Numbered from the stretch's first letter, positions 18,708 through 27,822 are shown. The stretch: DNA of 60,811 bases from Bacillota bacterium (GCA_030057555.1 JASGUU010000031.1:1-60811), one strand, 5' to 3'. Notes: generated by a model not told the origin, from the sequence alone. Numbers and translations are program-made.

Positions 18708-19176
18708 GCCTGGGACGGGAGAGGACGGCTGCGCAGGCGGTGGTCAAAACGACCTGTTAGCCAAACGTTTTTGCATGAATATGCATGAATTCGCATAATC
18801 GCAGTGAGATATTCATTTTTGTGGATCGTTATGCGTTTTCATTTGGATTTCATGCCTAAGCTGGCCACGGCGTTCCGGGCGGCTCAGCCCGCGGAAGCAT
18901 GTCCGGAGAAAAATGCCATCGGCGACCCGCTTTTACCCGTTCGCGCCTCCCCTTTGTTATCTCCGTGTAACATAAATGTAATAATGCACATAGTTTTCCA
19001 CAGACTGTGGAAAATTCTTCGCCACCCTATCCGTTTTCCGGCCTTTTCGCTACACTTCTGCCTGAACGGACTCCACCTGGGAACAGCGTGCAACCGCTGC
19101 GGCAGTATCTGCGTATTCGGTACAGGTGGCGTCAGACAGCCGCAGTGTGAAAAGGAAAGGTTCCTGTAGCAGCGAG
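18708..19176. other. Intergenic interval upstream of the sigma factor gene
   Basis: No gene seen. It contains a left-half relic of the family 1 hairpin (GTGGTCAAAACGA at 18738-18750) and a perfect palindrome, TTTTCCACA (18994-19002) and TGTGGAAAA (19006-19014), whose arms match the DnaA-box consensus. A related TAATGCACA lies just before it. Confidence 0.5.
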
Positions 19177-19758
19177 ATGACGCAGCCGAAATTTGATCCG
19201 CGTGACTTTGATGCCGTGATGGCCCGCTATGGTGACATGGTCTATCGTCTGGCGTTCAGTCATACCGGACAGAGAGAGGATGCCGAGGACGTGGCCCAGG
19301 ATGTGTTTCTCCGCTATGTCGACAACTGTGACCGCATAGAGTCGCCCGAGCACTGCCGGGCCTGGCTGCTGCGTGTCACTGTCAACTGCTGCCACAGCCT
19401 GCACCGCCGCGCCGACCGCCGCCGCCGCGCCACGATGAGCGACGAGCTCGAGGCACTGCTGGCGAAGCCGCAGTCGGGAGAGGATCCGCTGCGGGCGACC
19501 TTCGCCCACGATCCGGAAGCGGAGCGCGAGGAGGGTGAGGAACTCGATGCCAAGAGCCGCGAGCAGCTGCGCCGGGCCCTGCTGGGGCTGTCGGAGCGTT
19601 ACCGCACGGCGCTCTATCTCTTTTATTACGAAGAACTTTCGGTGGCGGAGATCGCCGGCCTGATGGAGGCAGCGGAGGGCACGGTCAAATCCCTGCTCTC
19701 GCGCGGCCGCAAACAGCTGCGCGCCGTATATGAACGGGAAGGCGGGCGGTCGGGATGA
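19177..19758 (+). CDS. Sigma-70 family (ECF-type) RNA polymerase sigma factor
   Basis: A 193-residue sigma factor. Region 2 covers about residues 10-75 (MVYRLAFSHTGQREDAEDVAQDVFLR, then the DNA-melting segment through CRAWLLRVTVNCC). A charged linker follows, then region 4 (about 120-185): LLGLSERYRTALYLFYYEELSVAEIAGLMEAAEGTVKSLLSRGRKQL. ATG 19177 is used although its ribosome binding site is weak; GTG starts at 19126 or 19147 are possible. The next gene overlaps by ATGA and looks like a membrane anti-sigma factor. The pair probably responds to an envelope signal. Confidence 0.9.
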   Translation: MTQPKFDPRDFDAVMARYGDMVYRLAFSHTGQREDAEDVAQDVFLRYVDNCDRIESPEHCRAWLLRVTVNCCHSLHRRADRRRRATMSDELEALLAKPQSGEDPLRATFAHDPEAEREEGEELDAKSREQLRRALLGLSERYRTALYLFYYEELSVAEIAGLMEAAEGTVKSLLSRGRKQLRAVYEREGGRSG

Positions 19759-20768
19759 AGGCAATGAGAGACAGCAGGAACGAACACGAACACGAGGAGG
19801 TCTGGCTGCCGGCCTATCGGGAGCTGCAGGAAGAGCAGCAGCTCGGCGACGCCGCACGGGCACGCATCCTCGCGGCGATGCAGGAGCGCGCCCAGGCCGC
19901 GCCGGCACCTGCGCCGGCATCCACAGCCCGGCGCCGCCGCATCCCCTTCCCGGCGAAGCGCTGGATTGTGCCGGCCGCGGCGGCCGCGCTCGCGGTCACC
20001 CTCGGCATTTTCTGGGCCAATATCGCCGGCGGCGCCCGCAGCCGGGCTCCGAGAGAGGATATGGCCACAGGACAGCCCACATCCGGCGAAACACAGCTGG
20101 CGCTCTACGACGGCATGGAGGGGGCGGCACCGGCGGACGCCCTCCCCGAGGGGGCGCCGGAGACGAAGGAGGAGCCCAACAGCCGCTCCGCCCCGGAGCC
20201 GTCCCTGAGCCCGACGCAGGCAGCGGCGCTGGACCGCTCAGAGGCCGTGGTGCAGGAGGAAGAGGACATTCTCTCCTATGCCCGGCAGCAGCTCCGGAGC
20301 ACCGGGACACGACGGGAAGTGCTCTACTCCTACACGGAAAAAGCAGACGGAGAAGCAGCTCTCGACGAAAAGTGCATGGACGAAGCAGGTGTTGATGTCC
20401 GGCTCGAGCAGCTGCTCGCACCGCTGCAGCTGGCGGACGCCGAACCCGGCGTGGCCCAGGTTCTGCTCGGTGCGCCGGCCTTCCCCGACCGGGAGGCGCC
20501 GCCCGGGGATCCGCCGGAGACGATCAGGATCGAGGCCATCCGCGCCGTTTACGGCGACGGCGAAGAGCTGGATCCCGCCGGCCTCCGAATCCGGGTGCGG
20601 CGCGGTGCGACGGAGGAGTCGGTGGAGGCGCTGAGCTTTGCAAAGAACATCCGCCTGCCGGCCCTCCTGCAGATTGACACCCGCCAACTGGGTACGCATG
20701 AGGAACTCGTCATCTGGCTCGTGGTGGACGGCGAGGAGGTTTCGCTGGTACTCGTGGGTCAGCCCTGA
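19755..20768 (+). CDS. Putative membrane-anchored anti-sigma factor
   Basis: A 337-residue protein coupled to the sigma gene by a four-base overlap. About 68 cytoplasmic residues precede one membrane helix (WIVPAAAAALAVTLGIFWANI, about 69-89). The rest is an extracytoplasmic region with a Pro/Glu-rich linker and a beta-rich C-terminal domain (about 215-337). No zinc-finger anti-sigma (ZAS) HxxxCxxC motif is visible, so the role rests on gene order and topology. Its 3' end overlaps the convergent mfd stop by ten bases. Confidence 0.6.
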   Translation: MKAMRDSRNEHEHEEVWLPAYRELQEEQQLGDAARARILAAMQERAQAAPAPAPASTARRRRIPFPAKRWIVPAAAAALAVTLGIFWANIAGGARSRAPREDMATGQPTSGETQLALYDGMEGAAPADALPEGAPETKEEPNSRSAPEPSLSPTQAAALDRSEAVVQEEEDILSYARQQLRSTGTRREVLYSYTEKADGEAALDEKCMDEAGVDVRLEQLLAPLQLADAEPGVAQVLLGAPAFPDREAPPGDPPETIRIEAIRAVYGDGEELDPAGLRIRVRRGATEESVEALSFAKNIRLPALLQIDTRQLGTHEELVIWLVVDGEEVSLVLVGQP

Positions 20769-23700
20769 AGCGCGGCGGCCTCGCGGCGCAGCTGCGCCTC
20801 GAGATCGAGGAAGAGACGGCGCAGGAGCCCGGGAGCTGAACTGAGAGGCACGGCGGCCCCGCGCAGCAGGAAGTGCGGGCGCTGGCCGGCGCTGAAGAGG
20901 ACGCGGCCGCGCCAGTTCTCGAGGGTGGGCAGGGCGAGCAGCTTCGCCATGTCGGGGCGTATTTCAGTCGCCAGTTCGAGGCGCAGGTCTTCGGAACGTA
21001 CATGGATGCGACTGATGCCGAGGGCGCCCGCGCTCCGGCGGGCCAGGGCGACGTCGCAGAGCGTCAGGCAGGCGGGCGGGGGATCGCCGTAGCGGTCCTG
21101 AAGCTCATCGAGGACATCGCTGTAGGCGGCGGCATCCGAAATCGCACCGATGCGGCGGTACATGTCCATGCGCTCGCCTTCGTCGGCGATGTAGGTCGGC
21201 GGAATATAGCTGTCGAGGGCCAGCTCGACGACGCAGTCGACACGGGCCGTGGGATCGGGATCGGTGAGCGGATCGGCGGGAGGGGCGGACGGGGAGGCGG
21301 CCTTTGCCTCATGTTTTGCCTTCTCCACCTCCTCGCTCAGCATGCGTGTATAGAGATCGTAGCCGATGGCCTCCATCTGGCCGTGCTGCTCGGCACCAAG
21401 AAGATTGCCGGCGCCGCGGACCTCGAGGTCACGCATGGCGATGCGGAAGCCGGCCCCGAGCTCGGTGAAGTCGCGGATGGCGGCGAGGCGCTTCTCGGCG
21501 ACCTCGCTCAGCACCCCCTCGCGGCGGTAGGTGACATAGGCATAGGCCTGGCGGTGGGAGCGGCCGACGCGGCCGCGCAGCTGATAGAGCTGGGCCAGGC
21601 CGAGACGTTCGGCGCGCTCCACGATGATGGTATTGACGTTTGGCATGTCAATCCCCGACTCGATGATCGTGGTGCAGACGAGGATGTCGGCCTCGCCGGC
21701 GATAAAGCTGCGGATGACATCCTCGAGATCGCGCTCGGGCATGCGGCCGTGGGCGTAGATGACACGGGCGCCGGGCAGGGCCTGGCTGAGGGCGGCCGCG
21801 CGCTCGGCGATGCGCCGGGTGTCGTTGAAGAGATAGAAGACCTGGCCCTCGCGGCCCAGCTCGCGCAGGATGGCCTCCTCGATGACGCCGCTGTCGTACT
21901 CCATAACGTAGGTCTGGACGGGGCGGCGGTCCTCCGGCGCCTCCTCGAGCACCGAGATGTCGCGGATACCGGAGAGCGACATGTGCAGGGTGCGCGGGAT
22001 CGGGGTCGCGGAGAGGCTGAGGACGTCGACGGAGGGGGTGAGGGCCTTGATGCGCTCCTTGTGGTTGACGCCGAAGCGCTGCTCCTCGTCGACCACCAGC
22101 AGGCCGAGGCGCTTGAAGCTGACATCCTGCGAGAGGATGCGGTGGGTGCCGATGACGACGTCGACCGTGCCGGCGGCGAGGCCGCGGAGAATCTGGCGCT
22201 GGCGGGCGGCGGGAACAAAGCGCGAGAGCAGGCCGACCCGGAGCGGGAAATCGCCGAGACGCTCGCGAAACGTGTCGTAGTGCTGCTGGGCGAGGACGGT
22301 CGTGGGCGCGAGGAGGGCTGCCTGGCGGCTGTCGCCGACGCATTTGAAGATGGCGCGAAAGGCCACCTCCGTCTTCCCGAAGCCGACGTCGCCGCAGAGC
22401 AGACGATCCATGACGCGGTCGGACTCCATGTCCCTGTTGACCTCGTCGATGACGCGCAGCTGGTCGGCGGTCTCTTCATAGGGAAAGGATTCGGCAAACT
22501 CGCGGTCCCAGACGGTTTCCGGCTGGAAAGCATGGCCGCGCAGCACGCTGCGCTGGGCATAGAGCCTGACGAGGTCGACGGCCAGGCTGCGGATCGAGCT
22601 GCGGGCGCGCTCCTTCGCGCGCGTCCACTCGAGGGTGCCGAGGCGGGTCAGGCGGGCGGCGCCGGCCCCGTCGGCCCCGTCGCCGTCCCCGGCCGTGCCG
22701 ATGTGGCGCTGGATCTGGTCGAGCTGCTCCATCGGCAGGAAGAGGCGGTCGTCGCCGGCATAGCGGATGGCGAGGTAGTCGTGCCGGACGCCCTGGCTGT
22801 CGCTCTGGTTGACGAGACCCTCGTAGAGGCCGATGCCGTAGTTCTCGTGGACGACACGTTCGCCGGGGCGCAGATCGCTGAAGAAGTCGATCGCCCGGCC
22901 CTGACCGCGGAAACGGCGGCGGCGCTGGCGGCGCTCCTGGCCGAAGACATCCTCGCTGCCGAAGACCAGCAGGCCGGCGCGGGGCCACTCGAAGCCGCGC
23001 GCGAGGCTGCGGGGGGCGATCCGGGGCGGGGTCGTGACGCCGTGCTCGAACAGGATCTCGCCGAGGCGGCTGGCGCGCTCAGGGGACTGCGTCAGGAACC
23101 AGGTCTCGAGGCCTTCCCGCTCCCGCCCGCGGACGAGTTCGGCGAGCTGTGCGTCACGGCCGCGGAAGCCCTCGCTCTCGCGTCCCTGAATGTTGAAGTG
23201 GATGGCACCCGGGAGACCGCTCCCGGCCGAGCCGATCATGGCGAGGGAGAGGACAGATGTTTCGCGGTCGAGCCAGCTCATGATGTCCGTGCGGCCGAGG
23301 CGGGCCTGGCCGGCGAGGGCGAAGGTCTGGCCCTTCGCCAGGAGCGAGGCGACATGGGCGGCATGCTCCGCCTGGGCCTGGTCGAGACGCTGGCTGACGC
23401 GCTGCGGCTCGTCGACGGCGAAGAGGCAGCCGTAGTGGCGGCCATGGTCGAGAATCGTGTCGTCGCCGTGGATGAGGGCGAGCCATTTGTCGAGACCGGG
23501 GCTGTCATGGCCGGCTGCGAGATCGGCGAGATCGCGGTTCAGCAGGCTGCGCAGGCGGTCGCTCACGACCGGATCGGCCTGCCGGCGGCCGAGATCAAGC
23601 AGCTCGGCCTCGCCCGCTTTCCGGACGCGCTCCGTGAGAGCGGCGCGCCCGTCGGGAGCGATGAGCCGCTCCCGGGCGGCCGTCACCAGAATCCGCTCGA

Positions 23701-24457
23701 GATTGTCCAGCGAGCGCTGTGAAGCGAGGCTGTAGGATTTCAGCTGGTCAATCTGCGTGTCGAAAAAGGAGATGCGATAGCCGATCCCGTCCTCCCCCTC
23801 CATCCCCCCGCTCCCTCGGTTCTCCGGGAGTCCGACGGGCACGATGTCGAGAATGTCGCCGCGGCGGGCGTACTGTCCCGCGAGGCGCGCCTGCTGCGCG
23901 CGTTCGTAACCCAGGGCCTCGAGTTTTCGGCACAGCTCATCCACGTCCGCCTCCCCGCCCCACGTGATCTGCAGCGCGGTGGCGGCCAGGCGGCCGGGTT
24001 CGGGCAGGCGGATGAGAGCCGCGGCAGCCGGGACGATGAGGGCGTCGAGTTCAGCGGCGGCGAGGCGGCGCAGCAGGGCGAGGCGGGCCTGCTCCTGCTC
24101 GCGGCTCGCGGCCTCGGCGTGGCCGAGCTCGAGCTCGCGGCGGGACCAGACGGCGACGCGCTCAGGATCCGGGGCGAAGGCCGCGAGGCTCCCGGTGAAG
24201 CGGCGGGCGGCGAGCTCGTCGGCTACCACGAGCAGCAGCGGGCGCCCGAGGCGTCCCGCCGCCGCCATGAGCAGGCAGGCCTTCTGGGCATCGACCGGGC
24301 CGGTGACATTGACATGGCGGTCGGGCCAGAGGCGGGCGATCGCAGCGACCGATGGATCGCGTTCCGCGGCGGTCGTGAGCGGGGCGGCGGCGGCGCTGAC
24401 GGGACCGGCGGGGCTGGCGGGCGGTTCCTGCGCCGGCGCCGGCCTGTCAGCCGGCAT
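20759..24457 (-). CDS. mfd: Transcription-repair coupling factor
   Basis: Mfd removes RNA polymerase stalled at DNA damage and recruits UvrA. The 1232-residue protein has the full domain order. An N-terminal UvrB-like region comes first. The CarD/RID polymerase-interacting domain follows near 524 (FFSDLRPGERVVHENYGIGLYEG). Then comes the RecG-like helicase with Walker A GDVGFGKTE (near 689), VDEEQRFGV (near 787) and LSATPIPRTLHMS, motif VI QLRGRVGRSHRQAYAY, and the C-terminal TRCF domain. The start overlaps the end of pth by 11 bases, with GGAGA upstream. Together with pth and glmU it forms an operon whose order is conserved in Firmicutes. Confidence 0.97.
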   Translation of the reverse strand: MPADRPAPAQEPPASPAGPVSAAAAPLTTAAERDPSVAAIARLWPDRHVNVTGPVDAQKACLLMAAAGRLGRPLLLVVADELAARRFTGSLAAFAPDPERVAVWSRRELELGHAEAASREQEQARLALLRRLAAAELDALIVPAAAALIRLPEPGRLAATALQITWGGEADVDELCRKLEALGYERAQQARLAGQYARRGDILDIVPVGLPENRGSGGMEGEDGIGYRISFFDTQIDQLKSYSLASQRSLDNLERILVTAARERLIAPDGRAALTERVRKAGEAELLDLGRRQADPVVSDRLRSLLNRDLADLAAGHDSPGLDKWLALIHGDDTILDHGRHYGCLFAVDEPQRVSQRLDQAQAEHAAHVASLLAKGQTFALAGQARLGRTDIMSWLDRETSVLSLAMIGSAGSGLPGAIHFNIQGRESEGFRGRDAQLAELVRGREREGLETWFLTQSPERASRLGEILFEHGVTTPPRIAPRSLARGFEWPRAGLLVFGSEDVFGQERRQRRRRFRGQGRAIDFFSDLRPGERVVHENYGIGLYEGLVNQSDSQGVRHDYLAIRYAGDDRLFLPMEQLDQIQRHIGTAGDGDGADGAGAARLTRLGTLEWTRAKERARSSIRSLAVDLVRLYAQRSVLRGHAFQPETVWDREFAESFPYEETADQLRVIDEVNRDMESDRVMDRLLCGDVGFGKTEVAFRAIFKCVGDSRQAALLAPTTVLAQQHYDTFRERLGDFPLRVGLLSRFVPAARQRQILRGLAAGTVDVVIGTHRILSQDVSFKRLGLLVVDEEQRFGVNHKERIKALTPSVDVLSLSATPIPRTLHMSLSGIRDISVLEEAPEDRRPVQTYVMEYDSGVIEEAILRELGREGQVFYLFNDTRRIAERAAALSQALPGARVIYAHGRMPERDLEDVIRSFIAGEADILVCTTIIESGIDMPNVNTIIVERAERLGLAQLYQLRGRVGRSHRQAYAYVTYRREGVLSEVAEKRLAAIRDFTELGAGFRIAMRDLEVRGAGNLLGAEQHGQMEAIGYDLYTRMLSEEVEKAKHEAKAASPSAPPADPLTDPDPTARVDCVVELALDSYIPPTYIADEGERMDMYRRIGAISDAAAYSDVLDELQDRYGDPPPACLTLCDVALARRSAGALGISRIHVRSEDLRLELATEIRPDMAKLLALPTLENWRGRVLFSAGQRPHFLLRGAAVPLSSAPGLLRRLFLDLEAQLRREAAALQG

Positions 24458-25139
24458 CGCTGGTCTCCGCGTCCGCGGCCGGGGACTCCGCCGCCGGGGA
24501 CTCCTCCGCCGCCGGGGACTCCTCCGCCGCCGGGCGCCGCACGTTGATGCGGTTCATCGCGAGGTCGACACTGTGCTTCAGGATCAGGTCGACGGCGTCG
24601 GCCGCCGTCTCGAAAGCTCCGCGCATGAGCGGCCGCAGCTCCGCCGGAATCGCCTCGAGCACGAAGGCCACGATGTCGCGGTTCCCGGGCTGCGGTCCGA
24701 TGCCGATGCGGATGCGCGGGAAGGCACCCGTGCCGAGCTCCCGGGTCACCGACTGCATGCCCCGGTGGCTGCCCGGCCCGCCCTGCTGGCGGATGCGCAC
24801 CTGCCCGCGTGCGATGTCGACATCGTCATAGAGGACGATGAGGTGCTCGGGCGGCAGCTTGAACCAGTTCAGGGCGGCGGCGACACTGCGCCCGCTCTCG
24901 TTCATATAGGTTTCGGGTTTCAGCAGAATCAGGCGGCCGTCAGCCGTGTCGCCCTGGCCCCAGGCGCCGTGGAAGCGGGCTTTGCCTACCCTGATGCCAT
25001 GCCGCGCCGCGATGAGGTCGAGTGCGAGCCAGCCGCAGTTGTGCCAGGTCGCGGCATAGCGGGGCCCGGGGTTGCCGAGTCCCACCACGAGCCAGCTGCG
25101 TTCGGCGAGCCGTCCCCGCGGGCCGGGAAAAAACGCCAT
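24447..25139 (-). CDS. pth: Peptidyl-tRNA hydrolase with low-complexity tail
   Basis: Pth recycles peptidyl-tRNA released from stalled ribosomes. The 230-residue protein has LVVGLGNPGPRYAATWHNCGW with catalytic His33, KPETYMNESG with Asn80, YDDVD (Asp105/106) and GGPGSHRGMQSV. The C terminus, beyond the normal 190-residue fold, is a repeat of PAAEES units encoded by an 18-bp tandem DNA repeat (about 24480-24536). GGAGG in the end of glmU serves as ribosome binding site. Confidence 0.96.
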   Translation of the reverse strand: MAFFPGPRGRLAERSWLVVGLGNPGPRYAATWHNCGWLALDLIAARHGIRVGKARFHGAWGQGDTADGRLILLKPETYMNESGRSVAAALNWFKLPPEHLIVLYDDVDIARGQVRIRQQGGPGSHRGMQSVTRELGTGAFPRIRIGIGPQPGNRDIVAFVLEAIPAELRPLMRGAFETAADAVDLILKHSVDLAMNRINVRRPAAEESPAAEESPAAESPAADAETSDAG

Positions 25140-25144
25140 CGCCG

Positions 25145-26503
25145 CTAGCCTCCGCGTCTCTGCCGGCGGCGGCGGACCCAGTCTTCCAGCGTCGACTGGC
25201 GCTGCCTCGCGATCGCCAGCGCAAAGGACCCCACCGACTCCGTAATCACCGAGCCGGCTGCGATCACGGCATTGTCGCCGATCTCAAGCGGTGCAACCAG
25301 CGTCGTATTCGAACCCACCACGGCCATCTGGCCGATCGTGGTGCGCTGCGACTGCCCACCGGTATCGTAGTTGGCGGTCACCGTCCCCGCCCCGACGCGG
25401 CTGTCGCTGCCGACATCGCAGTCGACGAGGGAGACATGCGCCTCGATCGTCACCCGCCGCCCGATCACGGCATTCGCGATCTCCGCCCCGGCTGCGATCC
25501 TGGTCTTCCTGTCGATCCAGGCGCCGTCGCGCAGGCAGACGCCGGGTCCGATGTCACAGTCCCTGCCCACCTCACTGTTGCGGATCACGGCATGCGGGCC
25601 GACATGACAGCCCGGTCCGATGCTGGCGTTCTCGAGCACTACGCCGCGCTCGATATCACAGCCGGGGCCGATCTCGGTGGCGCCCAGCAGGGTCACATCG
25701 GGCGCGATCCGGGTGTCCGGAGCCACTTTGACCCCGGCCTCTATGACCGAGGTCTCCGGGCGCTGCAGCTCAACACCGGCATCAAGCAGGCGCTGGGCTT
25801 CGCGCTGGCTGAGAATACGTTCGGCAAAGACCAGGTCCCCGACCGAGCGTACATGCCGCGCCTCCGCCGGGGGCATGCCGAGCGTGGCGGCCCGGCGGCC
25901 ATCCGCCACCAGGATCGGCAGGCAGGCAGCGAGGTCGAGACGGCCGTCCTCGGCAAAGCGCATGCGCCCGAGAACGGAGAGCAGTATCGTGGTGCGGAAG
26001 ACATAGAAACCGGAACTGACCTCCAGCTCGCGCTCGGTGCCGGCCGCGCTGCGTCTGACGGCGACGATCTCTTCCGCCGCCTCCGCCGTGAGCAGGCGGA
26101 CAGGGCCGGGATCGCCCGCCTTCGCGACCAGCAGCAGGCAGTCCAGGTCCTCGGCGACAAAGGTCTCAAGCGCGCGGCAGACGGTCGCCGTCGTCAGCAG
26201 CGGCGCGTCGCCCGGGACGACCAGCGTCAGGCCGCGGCGGCTCTCGAGGAAGCTCGCCGCCTGCAGCGCCGCATGGCCGGTGCCGAGGCGCTCCTCCTGC
26301 AGGACATAGGCCATGTCTTCGCCGAGGACGGCGCGGACCTGTTCCTGGCGGTCGCCGACCACGCAGGCAAGGGCGCCGACGCCGGCTTCCTGCAGCACCG
26401 CACGGACGCGGGCGGCCACCGGCTGTCCGCCGATGCGGCGGGCATGCACCGACTGCTCCGAGTGCAGGCGGGCACAATCCTGTGCGGCCAGTATGACGGC
26501 CAT
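25145..26503 (-). CDS. glmU: GlmU-like protein with degenerate uridylyltransferase motif
   Basis: GlmU normally acetylates glucosamine-1-phosphate and then forms UDP-GlcNAc. The 452-residue length fits. The N-terminal signature LAAGxGTRMxSxxPK is replaced by LAAQDCARLHSEQSV: Arg12 and Ser15 remain, while the glycines, Thr and Lys are gone. VVPGDAPL and LGTGHAALQA persist. The C-terminal left-handed beta-helix keeps the catalytic His (EAHVSLVDCD) and GAGTVTANYD. Acetyltransferase activity is plausible; uridylyltransferase activity is doubtful. ATG 26503 gives the family N terminus, and an upstream ATG lies beyond the -10. Synteny with pth and mfd supports the name. Confidence 0.88.
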   Translation of the reverse strand: MAVILAAQDCARLHSEQSVHARRIGGQPVAARVRAVLQEAGVGALACVVGDRQEQVRAVLGEDMAYVLQEERLGTGHAALQAASFLESRRGLTLVVPGDAPLLTTATVCRALETFVAEDLDCLLLVAKAGDPGPVRLLTAEAAEEIVAVRRSAAGTERELEVSSGFYVFRTTILLSVLGRMRFAEDGRLDLAACLPILVADGRRAATLGMPPAEARHVRSVGDLVFAERILSQREAQRLLDAGVELQRPETSVIEAGVKVAPDTRIAPDVTLLGATEIGPGCDIERGVVLENASIGPGCHVGPHAVIRNSEVGRDCDIGPGVCLRDGAWIDRKTRIAAGAEIANAVIGRRVTIEAHVSLVDCDVGSDSRVGAGTVTANYDTGGQSQRTTIGQMAVVGSNTTLVAPLEIGDNAVIAAGSVITESVGSFALAIARQRQSTLEDWVRRRRQRRGG

Positions 26504-26679
26504 GATCTCTTCATTCCGTTCGTAAACGATGGTTCTGATCCTACCTTCCCGTCCTCCCGGACGTCTCTCCCGGAATTCCCTGATCCGGGTTTCGCAGCCG
26601 AAACAGCGGCGCCAAAACGCACGAAAAGCACCCATCCCATGCTCATGCCGGGAGGGGCTGCTACTGTTCTTCTGGCAAA

Positions 26680-26688
26680 AGTATAGCA
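26680..26688 (-). promoter_or_regulatory. Extended -10 for the glmU-pth-mfd operon
   Basis: Minus-strand TGCTATACT: TG at 26687-26688, -10 TATACT at 26680-26685. No good -35 is visible, as expected for an extended -10. Confidence 0.5.
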
Positions 26689-26774
26689 TGCTCCCGCGCC
26701 TCTTCCATGCCCCGCCGTCCGTCGCTGGTGGACGGTCAGTCGCTCTTTCAGGACATCAGGCGGCTTTCCGGTGG

Positions 26775-26827
26775 ATTTCCACAATTCGCCGGGAAATTGT
26801 GGAAACTGTGGAAAAGTCTATGGATAA
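26775..26827. promoter_or_regulatory. Cluster of four DnaA-box-like sites
   Basis: ATTTCCACA (26775), TGTGGAAAC (26798), TGTGGAAAA (26807) and TATGGATAA (26819) match the DnaA consensus TTWTNCACA, in either orientation, at 8, 8, 9 and 8 of 9 positions. Another, TGTGGAAGA, lies at 27031. dnaA and dnaN are not nearby, so this is not an obvious oriC. Confidence 0.4.
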
Positions 26828-27103
26828 CAAAAAGTGCGTTTCACGCCTCGATATCCCTGAAACTAAGGTTACATGCATGTTTCACGGATTACAGGGATAT
26901 TGCGAACAACTGTTCAGAACAGTTTTTTGGCAGGCTGTGAGTACTGCGCCTGCAGGCTTTCAGCCATTATGACAAACAGATTACAGGGTGATTTCAACAC
27001 TGTCCTAACACGTCGGAGTATGGAAAACTCTGTGGAAGAGCGGAAATCGCAGCCGCTAATCGACTGACGGAGCTGTCCACGGCAGCGGGGGCAGTACAGG
27101 ATA

Positions 27104-27750
27104 GCACGTCAAGAATGTCGGGAAGCGGGTAAGCAGGCCAGGAGGACGGCTGGCCAGGGGAGAAAAGCAGCCGACGGACTTCTGGTGGTCAAAACGAAGA
27201 GAAATCCAAAAAACGATTTGGATTTCTCCCTATCTTGACCACGAAGGAGCTGTTTCTGGTCAAAACGAGGAGTTTTCCAAAAAATGATTTGGATTACTCA
27301 CCATCCTGACCACGAAGGGGCTGTTTCTGGTCAAAACGAAGAGTTTTCCAAAAAATGATTTGGATTACTCGCCATCCTGACCACAAAGGGGCTGTTTCTG
27401 GTCAAAACGAAGAGTTTTCCAAAAAATGATTTGGATTACTCGCTATCTTGACCACGAAGAAGGGAGCAGCGCTGCTTGTCGGGATCTCCTTAATCATACT
27501 TCTTCCGAACAAGAGAACCTGGATCGCTTCACCATCTCCTGGAACGTGCCGTGTCTGTCATCCTCGCTGCCCGCTATCCTGTCGCATGCCATTCACATTC
27601 CGACAGTTCGTGAGGCTGATCGCTATGCAGACAATGGTAGACGTGAACTTCCTTATGCTTGAGTACAAGCTGCGCTGAAACCCCGGTGTTTCCGGTGTTT
27701 GAGGAATGGCCCGGAAAAGACTTTACTCGTCCCGACAGATATGACGTGCA
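27104..27750 (+). mobile_element. MITE-like module B with internal hairpin array
   Basis: Bounded by inverted ends: GCACGTCA-N4-TGTCGGGA (27104-27123) and its near-complement TCCCGACA-N4-TGACGTGC (27730-27749). Internal order: conserved leader, four-unit hairpin array, and a trailer of about 295 bp that is clearly homologous to the trailer of module C (CTGGATCGCTTCAC..., GCCCGCTATC..., CCATTCACATTCCG..., GTTTGAGGAA). No coding capacity. Confidence 0.75.
27185..27455 (+). repeat. Tandem hairpin array B (four units, 71-bp period)
   Basis: Units at 27185-27242, 27257-27313, 27328-27384 and 27399-27455. The first has a perfect 12-bp inner stem (GAGAAATCCAAA/TTTGGATTTCTC). The other three carry GAGTTTTCC on the left and GGATTACTC on the right, leaving two mismatches. 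Confidence 0.9.
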
Positions 27751-27822
27751 CCCGGTGGGACACTGGCCTTTGCGACGAAAAGGGGTGGAATGGAGCCCTC
27801 CGCCGACAGCTGCAGGAGCACT

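Larger units (their letters stand above)
26504..27822. other. 1.3-kb non-coding interval with DnaA-box-like sites and repeat module B
   Basis: No gene is supported. From the glmU side it holds the glmU promoter, a cluster of DnaA-box-like nonamers (26775-26827), a GAAC-N4-GTTC palindrome overlapping a weak terminator-like hairpin (26904-26928), and repeat module B (27104-27750). Confidence 0.6.

Noticed and set aside
20873-23722. A 949-codon frame opposite mfd
   Set aside because: Low-complexity Gly/Ala/Asp-rich translation with no domain; it is the shadow of a clear mfd gene.
26775-26827. Chromosomal replication origin
   Set aside because: DnaA-box-like sites are few, there is no clear AT-rich unwinding region, and dnaA/dnaN are absent.
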